Positions 46,216 through 61,417 of a DNA stretch of 64,000 nucleotides are shown one piece after another. How positions within the stretch are numbered: the first letter of the stretch is position 1; each line of letters opens with the position of its first letter. The stretch is taken from assembly GCA_022605955.1 (NCBI GenBank), contig JAKCOZ010000003.1, forward strand, positions 61,380,179-61,444,178, written 5' to 3'. Below the pieces are notes generated by a model. That model saw nothing but the letters and a program-made list of their open reading frames with translations. It had not been told where the DNA came from and made no database searches. A program made the translations under genes and the position numbers. The DNA comes from Rallus limicola. Its lineage: Eukaryota > Chordata > Aves > Gruiformes > Rallidae.

Positions 46216-49200
46216 GGCTACGCTGAGGGTGTTGGAAGACGATGCTGGGCTGCTTTGAAGATGAGATATAGGGAAGATGAAGCTGGGGTGATGCCACATC
46301 CTCCGAATCCCACCTCGCTGCTGGCCCAGGGACCTGCCAGGCTGACTCGGATGGGGCAGGTGGTGGCAGAGGTGTTGCTGCCTGTGGGAGCTGGTGTGAG
46401 GGGTGGCAGTCCCCAGGGCTGGGTCCTGTCAGGTCGCTGGCTTTGTGGTCATCCCCTGGCACTGCTCAGAGCTCAGGGCTCCAGAGGGTAACCTGGCAGC
46501 AGCCCAGCATGTCCACCGAACGACACAGGTTTATAAAGTCATCAAACCAAGAAGCCAGGATTATTTGACAAGCCCTGTTGAACACACAGGCATGAAATCA
46601 TACTTGGTTACAGCCCCTTCCTTAACTCCCTTACCTGCACCATCCTGGATGGTGGTTCTGCTCTCGTAGCCTGTAGATATTCTGTTGGTGGGGCTCATAC
46701 CCTGCCTCATCCGCACACCCTGACAGTAACACACATCTCAGTTTGGCACCCTTAAAGTGAGCCACAGATGCCTGAGGCACTCCTGGGCACAAGTTTTGTG
46801 GGCTCTCTGAGTTAGAAATGGTGTTTCCCCTGGAAATGTCCTCATGGACTGGCCAGTCCAGTGGGCACCCATGTCCCTCAGCTCCGCTCCTCATGTCGGA
46901 GCAGCCCACAGGCTCCCCCAGTTTCCCATGCCAGCTGGGTCGGGGTCTTTGTGCCCCAGTTGTGCTGCAAGAATCTTTGCAGAGCGGATAGGAGAGCTGC
47001 AGCCTGGAGGTTAATGAAGCAGGGTCGCCCAGCTGAACTATCCGTAGGAGTCACAGCTCTGTGTGACTGAGTGGCTGTTCTCCATCCTGCTGCCAGCCCC
47101 CAAAGCACAGGGTGACCCAGGGAGTTAGGCTGGGTACCTGTTGGATGCAGGAGCAGCTCACATGGTGTGGTCCCTTCCTTCCCAGGAGAAGGGATTTGCC
47201 CCAGAGGATGCTGAGCCCCTGGATCTCAGCATCCCCTCCTGCCTTTCATTTTTGTTGTGCATCATGAGGGCAGTGCTTTCTGCTGGGCCAGAGCTCAGGA
47301 GAAATGCCAGGCAGTTGGGTAATTTTTCAACTTTCCCCTCCCTGCCATTGAAAATTCACCTTCTGGGCACTGAGGCAAATTCTTACATGACCAGTGTCCA
47401 TCTGTCCCCTCGCAGCTGGCGTGGCACAGCCCATCCACAGGCACAGGGCCGGCCCCAGCGTGGGAGTAGCACAGCCCTGAGACCCTCAGAAATAGCTCCA
47501 GCACAGAGCCTGGGGTCCAGCTGCCGGCGTGTCACAGGAGGGCAGGGACGGGGCTGTGCGTGCCTGGGGTCCCTGCCCTGTGAGGCAGCTGCTGGGCGCT
47601 TTCCCGTGCACTGGGAATGCTGGCTGTCCTGCAGTGCTAATGGCAGGGCTCGTGCCTGGCTGTAAGGTTGGGGCCAGGGCGGGACCCAGAAGGACCCACC
47701 CCGGGCGGGACACCCCCCTGCCCCCTTCACGGAAAGTATTTTCCCAAAAAAAAGTGAGCTCCCAGCCCCCCCCAGCTCTTGCGCCGTTTCTTGCCATCCC
47801 GATACCGCGTGTCCCTCCAGCACAGAGGGGAAGTGCTGCCAGAGCATCCCACCCAGCCTCCAGCTTCCCTCCACCCATCTCCTTCCAGCCCCCTTCCCTC
47901 CGCCCCCGCGCTCCAGCCTAAATAATTCCTCCTCTGCCTGGCGGTGTGCAGACTGCTCTCCTGTCCTTCCCTTAGTCATCGCTCAGCCGAGCGAGACAGA
48001 TATAGTTGCGTGCGGCTCCTCACAGATCAGTCACTCCAGCCCCCAGATCATTTTGCTGCAGGTCACAGGGTGCCCTGTGCCAAACATGAGGTGCCTCTCC
48101 CCTTTACTACCCCTGTCATCGCTGCCAGAAGCCCTGGCCCAGGGAGCAAATGGACCTCCTGATGCCAGGTGGGTTGGCAGATGACCCGGATGGGGCTCCA
48201 TGTCCGGTCCAGCGGCAGACTGGATGCCTTTGTCTGTGCCAAGCACAATGCAGGCTTTCTGGGGTAGCTCGGATCCAAATCCCTGCTTTCCAGGTAGCCT
48301 GGCTGCCTTCTGCCTTCCCTGACCAGCCAGGGTACGCCTTGGCCCCATGTGTTTCCCAATTTAGTCCTGGACTGATGCCTTGTTACTGGTGTCAGCATCA
48401 GGTGCCTTGACATGGGGGGTGTGTGGGGGAGGGCAGAGGGGACCACGTGCACTAGCTTTCAGGTCCGGGGGTGCATCCCAGATGGAGTGGGGATGCTGGG
48501 GTGCGGGGCACACATGTGTTATGAGAAAGGATGCTGGAGTGTGCAGGACATGTGCAGCACCATCCAGCTGCCCACTTGTGCTACCTGGGGGAGGACTGGC
48601 AGCATCTGCCCCAGCACCAGCTGCGGGGCTTGGGTGTGCGCAACTGAAATGGGAAGGAACATCCTTTAGTGCACCCCAAAATATCTTACTCCCTTCCTTT
48701 TATTCAGCAGCTGATGGCCCCCTCCACATCAGCCTGGACAACAGACACGAGGGGCTTAGGGGCAGCAGGGACCAGGTGGCTGTGGAGGCAGGATCGGCAG
48801 GGCACAGTAGCCCCAGAGAGCTGTGTGTGCTACCCTCAGAGCTGCCTCCCAGCCCCCCTCCAAAGCCAAGGCAATAGGCACAGGACGCACCCAGGACTTG
48901 GGGTGTTAATGTGTTGCTCCTGCATGACCAGGACACCCAGCCCAGGTGCTGCGTGGGTTGCCAGGATGAGTCACAGCAAAGCCGCTGTGGGTAGCAAGAT
49001 GCTCGCCATGCCCAGCACCACACCATGCCCCCTCCCCCCCTTGTCCCCCATCCCTCTGCATCCCTTGCATCACACAGGCACCCTGTGTCCCCGTGCACGG
49101 CTGTGCTGTGGGGAGGAAAGCGGGACGAGCGTGCCAGGAACAGGAGGTGGTGTCTGGCAGCCCTGTGCCGTGTCACGGCCACCGAGCCAGCAACATGGGG

Positions 49201-50046
49201 GTGGTGGGAGCTGGCGGGCACAGCGTGCCAGCAGGAAGCCAGGCACAGCCTCCTGCATGGGCTCCTGTGGATAACCTAAACTGTACGCATCTACCCTGGG
49301 GAGGAGCATCCCATCTACATGCTGGGTGCCCGTGTCCTGTCCAGCCTCTTCATCCTGCTGATCCTGACAATTGGTTTGCTGGGGAGGTGTCGGGGGGTGC
49401 TGGGAAGGGCACCCCACTTGCACCCCCAGGTCCTGTATAGGTCCCCCTAGGCTGCTCTGTGGGCCCAGGCAGCATGTGGCCAGTCCCAGCAGGTGCTGAT
49501 AGGCATCGCTGCCACCACCCCTGTCACCCTTCCCAGTGCCTGGCTGCACTTCCACAGCTTGAGCGTCCTCCCCAGCCCTGTGGACAGACCCTGGGCTGCT
49601 TGTTCAAGGTGCAGTGGCTTGGTGCAGAGCAGGCAGTGCCCATGGCTCCTGCCAGGGAAAAGGCGGGGGGAACTCCATATAGGGGGTGCTAACCCTGAGG
49701 GAGCCCTGGGTCTGCCCCTCTTCTCCAAGGCCCAGGCCATCTGACTCCTGGGTGCTACCGTGTATGAGGCTTACTCCCCAACCCCCCACCCCTGAGCACA
49801 GGAGCCTGAGTTGCTCCCCCCTGATGCAGGGCATGTGGCTCTGCGCTCACCCACCGCAGGCTGATACCCTCGGAGGAGAAGGATGCTATGGGGCCGAGAC
49901 TGAGGTGGGAGCCAGCTTTGGGCAGGAGGAACAAGGGGTCACCCCCCGCCCTGCCGAACGCTCTCTGGGGACTGGGACGGGTCCTGCACCCCTCCTCCCT
50001 GCGTGTCCTGACGGCTGTGGCACCGGCGGCTGTGCACGGGCGGTGC

Positions 50047-50096
50047 GGCACGGCACGGCACGGCACGGCACGGCACGGCACGGCACGGCACGGCAC
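50047..50096. repeat. (GGCAC)10 pentanucleotide microsatellite
   Basis: Ten perfect copies of GGCAC in a row. The next array, starting 55 bp further on, is rich in the reverse complement GTGCC. Confidence 0.97.
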
Positions 50097-50149
50097 GATG
50101 ATGACAGCCCATCCGCTCCACCGGGACAGCCTGGCTGTGTGTGCCGGGG

Positions 50150-50366
50150 GGTGCCGTGCCTTGTGCTGCTCCGATCTGTACCGCGCCGAGCCGTGCCGTG
50201 CCTTGCCGCACCAGTACGAACAATGCCGTGCCGTGCCTTGCCGCACCGGTACGAACAATACCGTACCGCGCCGTGCCGTACCGATACGGACAATGCCGTG
50301 CCGTGCCTTGCCGCACCGGTACGGGCCGTTCCCTGCCGCTCCGTGCCGGTACGGGCCGTGCCTGCC
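50150..50366. repeat. 35-bp tandem repeat rich in GTGCC
   Basis: Units begin near 50212, 50247, 50282, 50317 and 50347. Three are exactly 35 bp (CGGTACGAACAATGCCGTGC followed by CGTGCCTTGCCGCAC); the later ones are shortened. 35 = 7 x 5, so the array probably grew from pentamers like the neighbouring (GGCAC)10, in opposite orientation. Confidence 0.9.
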
Positions 50367-50379
50367 CGTCGCGGCTGCG

Positions 50380-51130
50380 CAGTGCGCGGCTGGCGACGCG
50401 GCACCGCCCGCTCCCGGCGCGGTGCAGGGGCGACACCGCGTGGCCGGCAGCCCGCGGGGAGCAGCGCGGTGCCCGTCGCGTCCCGGGCGGCCGCTCGCCC
50501 TGGGTCGGTCCCGCAGGGAGCCGCGCTTGGGGCGGGACCCAGCTCCGGCCTCTGCACGTCGGCTCTGTGCCCCTCACTCCCTCGGTCTCCACTTCCCGGC
50601 CGTCCCCGGGCTTGTCCCGGCTCTGCGCGGGGAGCCCTGCTCGGCCCGGGAGGGGAAGGGCGGCCGGGGCCCGCCGCGCGGCGCTGCCTTCGGGAGCCGC
50701 GGCGGTTGCCAGGGCTCCTCGCTTTGTCGTGCCGGCGGTGCCCGGCTGGGCCAGGGGCGGTGACGGGACCGGGGCTCCGACATGTCGGGGTGACGCCGTC
50801 TGTGGGTGCCCAGCGGCCGGCACGGTTCCCCAGCGCGTCCCCGAGGGCTGGCTGGCTCTGGCGCGGGGCGCGCCGTGGTCAGGCACAGGGGAGCCCCCGC
50901 GGACACCCAGAAAGTGCCCGGGCCTGTCAGGAGGGTGCAGAGCCAAGCGCCCACTTTCCTCGGGAACAGGGGTTTGGGGCGGGCGGCAGCCCCGCGCAAT
51001 GGCCGCGCACCCCAGCAGAGGGTGCAGCCTCCCCGCAGAGCGGGGCACGGCTGCGGCGCGGGTGCCCATGGCACGGCGGGGACACCCGGGGCCCGACGGG
51101 GCGGGCAGCACGAGGTGCTTCAGATCCTTG
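50380..51130. promoter_or_regulatory. CpG-rich block, gene unknown
   Basis: Dense in CpG (GCGCGGCTGGCGACGCGGCA, CGGGAGCCGCGGCGGTTGCC). Could be a CpG-island promoter of an unrecognised transcript or simply GC-rich repeat flank. Long frames on both strands (49686-51170 +, 49939-51111 -) are explained by lack of AT-rich stop codons. No domain, start context or splice sites convincing enough for a gene. Confidence 0.35.
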
Positions 51131-51509
51131 GCAGGACCCCCGGGTAGGTGAAAGGCAGCCGATGCTCTGACCTGCTGTGAGATGTAATGCCCCAGATGGG
51201 GCTGCCCCGCAGAACCCCATCATGCCGGCCCCAGGCTGGGTGATGCTGGGCCGGGACCTGCATACAGGAACTGGGGAGCAGCCTCACCACCTGCTGCTTG
51301 GCCCCGCGGGTGGGCAATAGACCTGGAGTGACTGGCATGGGGGCTGTGCACACCCCACCACTGCAGGATGAGTTTAACACCCCGGGGCTGCCTTCCTGTG
51401 AGGTCCCAGGGCGGTGGGTTTAACAGCTGATGCCTGCCCCAGCCTCGAATACCACAGGAGCACCCCGACCCTTCATTTTGGGTCCTATGGGGCTTTCCCC
51501 AGGCAGTCT

Positions 51510-51745
51510 TGCACCATCATTCAGGGAAAGGGTTGCACAAACGTTCAGTTGGAGGTTTGCACCATCATTTTGGGGGGATTTAGGACAAGATTTCCTTCAG
51601 TGTTTGGTGAGAGGGTTGCACAGTTGTTCAGGGGAGGTTTGCCCCAGCATTTGGGTGGTGAGGAGCTCTACACAAACGTGCAGAGGAAGGTTTACACCAG
51701 TGTCCAGGGATAGGTTTGCAGTGGAATTTAGGAAGGAGGTTTCCA
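51510..51745. repeat. Degenerate ~25-30-bp tandem repeat
   Basis: Core TTCAGGGGAGGTTTGCACCA recurs with changes: AAAGGGTTGCACAAACGTTC, GTTGGAGGTTTGCACCATCA, GAGAGGGTTGCACAGTTGTT, GGGGAGGTTTGCCCCAGCAT, GAGGAAGGTTTACACCAGTG and GATAGGTTTGCAGTGG. About eight decayed copies. Confidence 0.75.
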
Positions 51746-51749
51746 GGCC

Positions 51750-53080
51750 TTGGGGACTTTCTAGGGACAGGGTTTCAGAAAGCACCAGTCTCAGAGGAGC
51801 AGGTCACCCTGCCCGCTCCCTCACCATGTCCTCTGCTTCTTCACAGACCTCGAGGCTGCCCATGCAGAGATACAGCTGGCCAGGGCACGCTTCACCCCAT
51901 GTCAGGGCTTGTGTGCCAGGCAGCTGGTGCCATGGAGGTGACAGCATGGCTCTGTGGGGTGTGGCCCAGCCTGGCCACCTGTAGCCCCCCATTAGCCAGC
52001 TCTCCAGGGACACTGCATGGCTGCAAGCCCGGGCAGGGGTGGCAGGGTAGGCTGGAGCTGAGAGCTGCCTAAGCCTTGTCCCCAGGGGAAGGGGTGGGTC
52101 CTGAGAGGGGCTGGATCAGGGTCTGGGGGCTTCTGCCCTCCCAGCTTGAATCCAGCAGGATGCTCAGAGTGTGGGTTTGGGGTGCTGATGGTGGGTCCCC
52201 AGGAAATTCAGCTTCCAAGGCCTGAAATGCTGACTGCTACCCAAGCTGGATTTTTCTCTGGCATGCTGGTTGGACACCACCACTGTGGCCTCGATATAAT
52301 GGCAGCGGTGGAAATGGGGTGCAATATCCATGTCCAGGTTTAGCAACAAGCTTGTGTGTCCCCACAGATCCTATGGATGATTGCAGGGCAGCTTCCCCCC
52401 ACTAATTCCACCCCCCATCCAGGTCCACTTCTCCAGGCCCGTTCCCCTCCCAGTTGCATCATGGGGACTGTGCAAGCCACCCCTGGACAGACAAGCCCCC
52501 TTTGCCAGCAGCCTGGTTCCTGAAGAACATGTGCTACCAGCAAGTGCTGCAGCTTTCCCTAGGAGCTCTGTGGATGTGGCTAGCACTGGAGAAGCCTCCA
52601 GTCATAGGGACCACTCTTTAATCACCTTGTCTTGGGGACCTTGATGTCTCTGCAGGGTTAATTCAGGCTTCCCAGCACTGTTCCCAACAGCCTGTCCCAG
52701 CACTCAGCTGTCCCCTGTGCCCAGTGCTCTGTTCCCAGCCTCCAGCACCTCTGCTGGCAAGGAGCACCCTCATATCAGTGAATGGATGTCTCTCCTGCTG
52801 AAGGGATTGGAGGGGTTGTGGGGCCAGCCAGACGTTCTCTAACCCCATGTGCTCTCTTGCCAAGATGTCAGGCACCCCAGGTTAGCAGAGTCCCGGGTGC
52901 ACCCCCTGGCATCCCCCTCATTGCTGCTGTAGGACACCCTGGGAACACAAGGCCTAGCCTGCCTGACAGGACAAGGGCTCAAGGCTGGGGCAGAGTGTGA
53001 ACACCACAGGCAGGCAGGCAGCCGCGGGGCCCCCTGAAATCCCTGGAGAGAAGCCAGAAGCCCCGTAGTGCGCACTGGAA
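51750..53080. other. Intergenic before PHF24 3' end
   Basis: No gene, RNA or repeat family recognised. Contains a further TTTAAT (minus ATTAAA) at 52616-52621. Confidence 0.5.
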
Positions 53081-53102
53081 GGAGGCTAGTTGGACACAGC
53101 TG

Positions 53103-53108
53103 TTTAAT
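53103..53108 (-). terminator. PHF24: Candidate PHF24 poly(A) signal
   Basis: ATTAAA on the minus strand (TTTAAT on plus) about 1.58 kb after the stop codon. It is the first common poly(A) hexamer variant seen on the transcript side. No AATAAA lies closer. Confidence 0.45.
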
Positions 53109-54459
53109 GGACGCTTCTCAGTACAGAACAGACACACACATCCCCAGCCACCTCCTCGCCACGGCTCCGGCCCTGTCTCAAACCCGGCACCTGAAATATC
53201 CCCATGGGCCTGGTATGGCAGGACGGTAGAGGAAGGTGTTGTGGCACTGGTGTGCCTCTTGGTCTTGCAGTGGGGAAGGTCCTTGGCTGGGGCAGGGAGG
53301 CTTCATGGGACGGTAACCCCATTGCATTGGGGAGAGGGGGTGGAGGTGAGGGAGCCATCAGCCTGCCGCGGGTGCACATCTGGTCTGTGCATGGCCCGGG
53401 CTGAGCCAAGGCATGCCAGGCAGGGAGGGACTGCGGGGAGGGGGTTAGGGGGGCAGGGGCCAGCTGCAGGGGCTGCTGTGGACCTCAGTATCCCAACTGC
53501 TGGCGTAAGCTGGGCGAGGTTCCCAGGGATCCCTGCTGCTTTCCCTGAATCCACACACCTTAGGGCTGCTGGGCAACACCTCTGTGCGGTGAGCGCCTCA
53601 TCCCCTGTAGCTGACACCCGGGGTGGAAAGGGGCGGGTGGGGCTTTGTGCCCTGCCCTCTCCTCCTTGCCCTGAGTACTAATGCTCCCGATGAGGTGAGG
53701 ATGCCTGCTCGCCATGCTGGGGAGGAAGGGACTGGGACGAACAGGGCTGGTGTGAGACAGAAATGCTGGGGGGGAAGGTGGAAGGGGGAGGTGGGAGAGC
53801 ATCCCCTGGGACGTGGGGGACATAAGGGGACGAGGGGTTTGGGGGCCCTTGTGCCTGAATTTGCTCTCCCACCCCTCAGGTGTCCTTTCCACACCGTTGC
53901 TGTTGGCATTGAACGGTTGGTCCCCATTTAGGGCTGGGTCAAGCCGTGGGCTCTCCCAGGCACGGCCGCAGGCTGTGGGTGTAAGGATGGACCGACCAGG
54001 CTCCAGACTCCCCTGGAGCCAGGCCGGGGGGGTTAGGGGCCAAGCGTGGACAGGCATCCCACGCCTTTCCCCCGGGGATGAGCTGAGCCAGCGTTCACTG
54101 CAGGCCCCGGGCTGTGCCGAGGCGCAGCCGTGCTGCCCCGCGGCGCTGCAGGGGGCGGGCTGGGGCTGCGGACCTGCCCCTGGCTCCGCTTTCACCCCGC
54201 AGCCGCCCAGGCCCGGCTCCAGGAACTAGGGAAGCCCCGTTCCTCCTCACCGCAGGGGCGGAGCTCCCCCTCTCTGAGGGTCCCTGGGGACGGGTCCACG
54301 GCAGCCCCAGGGGCTGGGGGGTGGGTGGGTGGGCAGGCGGGCGGGCGGGCAGTGGGGCCGTGGACCGCAGGGGCTATGTGCTCCCTGCGTCCCTCAGCCC
54401 CTGAGCCCCGGGGCGCGCTACGCCCCGAGGGGTGTGAGGGGCCGCTCCCGCTGCTCCCC

Positions 54460-54673
54460 CCCCACCAATCGGAGAACCCAGGTCTGCACCCACAGCCAAT
54501 CAGAGCCCGACACCCATCCTCTTCACAGCCTATCCGAAGCGGAGGCAGGGGGAGTGGGCAACGCAGCCTCTTCCCCCGCCAGCCAATCAGCAGCCAGCTC
54601 TGCCCATTGCGGGGGGGGGGGAGGGGCGGGCCAGGCCCCGGTGGCGGGAAAGGCCTCGCTGCCCAAGATGGCG
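54460..54673 (+). promoter_or_regulatory. Possible promoter antisense to PHF24 3' end
   Basis: CpG-rich block with three plus-strand CCAAT boxes (54465-54469, 54496-54500, 54593-54597), two of them in AGCCAATCAG context, followed by GGTGGCGGGAAAGG (E2F-like) and AAGATGGCG at 54665-54673, a YY1/initiator-type motif common at ubiquitous gene starts. The ATG at 54668 opens a short frame ending at a possible donor GCAG|GTGGAG. All of this lies at or beyond the PHF24 stop codon on the opposite strand. Confidence 0.4.
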
Positions 54674-54683
54674 TCGCTGGGGA

Positions 54684-58285
<3,602 letters not shown>

Positions 58286-58960
58286 TCAGAGAACACCTCT
58301 TTGACCAGCCAAGGCTGAGAAGTGTCCTCCCAGCAGCTCTGCCCAGGGCTGGGGCACAGCAGAGCTGGTGCTGGGCCTCTTCCCTTCCCCAAATTTCAGT
58401 TCACCCCCCTGGTCTGCCTTGGGCTGCCCTCATTACTGGGCATCCTGTATCCTGCAAGGAGCCATGTGGAGCAGTGGGACCAGCCATGGGAGGTCTGAGA
58501 AGGTGCAGGAAGGGAAGGGGTGCGCTGCATGGATCTGGGACGTATGGATGCCAAGGATGGGGTTTAGGTGCAGGGCTGAGGGAAGAGCATTTTAGGGTAA
58601 AACAGGGAGGGCCATGGCAGCAGCAGTAGCAGGTTGGGCTGCGTGCCAGCGAGGTGGGCTTGGAGAAGGGTGAAGGAAGGTTTGGTGTCCAGCAGTGTGG
58701 GGCACAGCATCACCCCCATCTGGGCCCTGGTTCTGCCCCCCCGTGCCCCACTGGAGCTGCATGGTGGAAGGTGCTGCAGCCTAACAGCTGGTGTCCAGGG
58801 CTATCAGGCAGCCAGTGCTGGGCAGGGGGGGGGACACACTTCAGAGCAGCCACCCTCCTCCCTGGGAAGCCCCCAGGTAGCAGGATAATTGGCTGCACGG
58901 GTGCAGGAGGGCAGGGTGCTGGGGGTACTGCTGTAGCAGGGAGGCTGGGTAGGGGCCTGT

Positions 58961-59059
58961 GGGCACTGCTGCGGCAGGGAGCTTGGGCAGGGGGCTCACA
59001 GCTGCCCCAGGGGGGCAGCTGTGAGCCCCCTGCCCAAGCTCCCTGCCGCAGCAGTGCCC
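58961..59059. repeat. Perfect palindrome, 48-bp arms, 3-nt loop
   Basis: Left arm 58961-59008 (GGGCACTGCTGCGGCAGGGA...CAGCTGCCCC) and right arm 59012-59059 are exact reverse complements. The left arm resembles the ~37 bp just before it (GTACTGCTGTAGCAGGGAGG), so it arose from a diverged direct repeat followed by an inverted copy. Confidence 0.95.
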
Positions 59060-60210
59060 CCAGCGACATGCCCTTGGCTTCTCCCTGCACTCACAGGTGC
59101 CTGCCCCCCCTCCTCTCCCCCCCCCTTACTCCTGCCCCGTCACCCCGCAGCTGCGTGGGCCCCCTTTCACACACCCCGTGTGCGTGGGTGTGCAAACCCA
59201 AACACAGCCATGTGCACACGCATGTGATTTCCCCAGCCTCTCCCCCACCGCTGTGGGGACCATCTGCAAGCAGGTTCCCACGCGCTGAGCCGGGTGTGGG
59301 CCCTGTTCTGTCTTGCTGGGGTCTCAGCGGTGGGTGGGCACGCATTATTTGCTCCCCCCCCCCCCGCCCCCCCCCCCCCAAACCCCCTCCTCTTTGGCCC
59401 CTGTGCCTGGTTTGGGGCTGGTGGGCTGCAGCATGGCCAGGCAGTTCAGGCAGCAGCAGAGCGGCTGGTGTATGGGCCTGCAAAATTCTGCCCCCCCCCC
59501 TCCCCCCCAAAACGGATCCCCAAAAACTGAGGTTCACAGCATGGTTGTCCCCCTTGCTGTGTGCTGCTGCTGGGGGGTCCCAGCCCATCTCTCATTTCCT
59601 GTACCTCTCCTAAGGTCACCCCTAGTGTCTCCTGCCACAGTCAGTGCCACTGGCCACTGTGTGTCTGGCTGGCATCATTCCTGTCATGACTTGTGTCTGT
59701 CCTCAGCCCCGCTGGCCTCCCTGACCCTGTTAGCACCCTGCCTGCACGCTGGGGGCTGGATGGCTTCACCCTCAGCTCCATCTCCAGACTCACTGCCTCT
59801 CACAGGCCGTGTTGCTCCCCAGATCACCCAAACCTGCTCCTTCCTCTCCAGAACCTGCTTTCCCCTATGCCCCACCTGACCCATTGGCCATGTGAGGTGG
59901 GACATCACCCTCACACAGAGCCAGGCTGGCCTTAGGGTCCTGCTGCACTTGGGTGGGGGTGTGTGTGTGTCACCCCTCTTCTGGGGACCTCTGGGTGTGG
60001 GAAGGGGGGGCCAGAGGCACCCTCACCCTGTTGCAGCCCAGCTACCCAAGCAGCGCCCACGTCCCCACTGTCCCTGGAGGGACAGAGTCTCCGCTGCTGT
60101 CTGTGCCCACCCCCCAGGGGCCTGGTGTTTGGGGACCCTGTGTGACCACCCAGCTCACCTCGGCTGAGGTGCCGGAGCCTCGACCTTGCTGCTGGGTGCC
60201 AATGCGGGGG

Positions 60211-60220
60211 CTATTTTTAG
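60211..60220. promoter_or_regulatory. MEF2-consensus site in PHF24 intron
   Basis: CTATTTTTAG matches the MEF2 consensus YTAWWWWTAR exactly. It sits in an AT-richer island with a forkhead-like TGTAAACA near 60267. Candidate intronic enhancer; motif evidence only. Confidence 0.35.
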
Positions 60221-60889
60221 GTCGCCCCCACGAAGGAGCTAAATCTGGGCATGGGCTGGATCTGCTTGTAAACACCCGGCTCCACCGAGCCCTGCCGGCA
60301 CCCGGGGCTGTCACAGTGGGTGGTGGGCACCTTCCTGCCCCCTCCCTTCCCTTGCCCCCAGCCCCCTGCCCCATCCCCTGGGCAGCACCCATTCCCCCTG
60401 CTCTTCTGACAGGAATTGGCTCCTTGCTGCTTTGTTCCCACAGCAAAACACCATGCTGGAAAGCACTTCATCCCCCTAGCACCCATGGACTCATCCTTCC
60501 CAGCCCTGTGCAGCTCTGTGCTTGGGGAAACTGAGGCAGGGAGGTAAGGCTGGTGCAGCTGGAGTGAAGATCAGCCCATTTTAGGCAGGGATGGGGTCAG
60601 CAGTGGGAGAGGGCTCTTGGCCAGTGTGGGGGGCACCCTGGGAGAAGGAAGCAGGGCAGAGCATCCTGATGCAAACAGAGCCAGTGGTCCCTGCGTGGCC
60701 CCAAAATGTCCTCTCTCCCATGTCAGCGGGAGCAGGGAACACCCGTGTCTCCTGCTGAGGTGACAGGGTGCCAGGCTTGGCGGTGGGTGCAGGGTGGCGG
60801 GTGACGTGTGGGTGGGTGTACTGCAGTGTGGTGGTGGGGGTGTTGTGGTGGCTGGGAGCGCAGGATGGATGCGGCAGGAAGCAGCACAG

Positions 60890-61417
60890 GGTGGGTGTGT
60901 TGGGGGGGGGTACGTTGGGGGGGGGTGCATTGGGGGCGTGTGTTGGGGGTGGGTATGTTGGGGGTGGGTGTGTTAGGGGTGGGTGTGTTAGGGGTGGGTA
61001 TGTTGGGGGTGGGTATGTTGGGGGTGGGTGTGTTAGGGGTGGGTATGTTGGGGGTGGGTGTGTTGGGGGTGGGTGTGTTGGGGGTGGGTATGTTGGGGGT
61101 GGGTATGTTGGGGGTGGGTGTGTTAGGGGTGGGTGTGTTAGGGGTGAGTATGTTGGGGGTGGGTATGTTGGGGGTGGGTGTGTTAGGGGTGGGTGTGTTG
61201 GGGGTGGGTGTGTTAGGGGTGGGTGTGTTAGGGGTGAGTATGTTGGGGGTGGGTATGTTGGGGGTGGGTGTGTTAGGGGTGGGTGTGTTGGGGGTGGGTG
61301 TGTTAGGGGTGGGTGTGTTAGGGGTGAGTATGTTGGGGGTGGGTATGTTGGGGGTGGGTGTGTTAGGGGTGGGTGTGTTGGGGGTGGGTGTGTTAGGGGT
61401 GGGTGTGTTAGGGGTGG
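60890..61417. repeat. 15-bp minisatellite with 90-bp higher-order period
   Basis: About 34 copies of GGGTGTGTTRGGGGT or GGGTATGTTGGGGGT. The variant GGGTGAGTATG recurs at 61145, 61235 and 61325, exactly 90 bp (six units) apart, so the right part is a higher-order repeat. The plus strand is very G-rich and free of stops in several frames, which explains the long artificial ORFs here. Confidence 0.97.

Larger units (their letters stand above)
40700..50040. other. Intergenic, DNAJB5 to PHF24, part 2
   Basis: No gene recognised on either strand. Open frames of 150-285 codons (e.g. 43133-43987 -, 45264-46112 +, 44119-44928 -) overlap each other and have no domains. Minor repeats: two 24-bp copies of GCGCGTGGGCTCCTGCCTGC at about 45328-45378, and three ~21-bp TTGCCATGC-type copies at 46139-46215. 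C-runs at 45458-45476. AT-richer patches at 43240-43480 and 47900-48060 might be regulatory. Confidence 0.5.
53090..54683 (-). other. PHF24: Probable PHF24 3'UTR
   Basis: From the stop codon to the candidate ATTAAA signal. Its gene-proximal 600 bp is CpG-rich and overlaps the possible antisense promoter. No other feature recognised. Confidence 0.45.

Noticed and set aside
49686..51170. 494-codon plus frame and 390-codon minus frame
   Set aside because: Arise from pentamer and 35-bp repeats and the CpG-rich block; no domains, and both strands are open.
60890..61417. CRISPR-like array
   Set aside because: The 15-bp units are contiguous with no spacers, and the DNA is vertebrate. It is a minisatellite.
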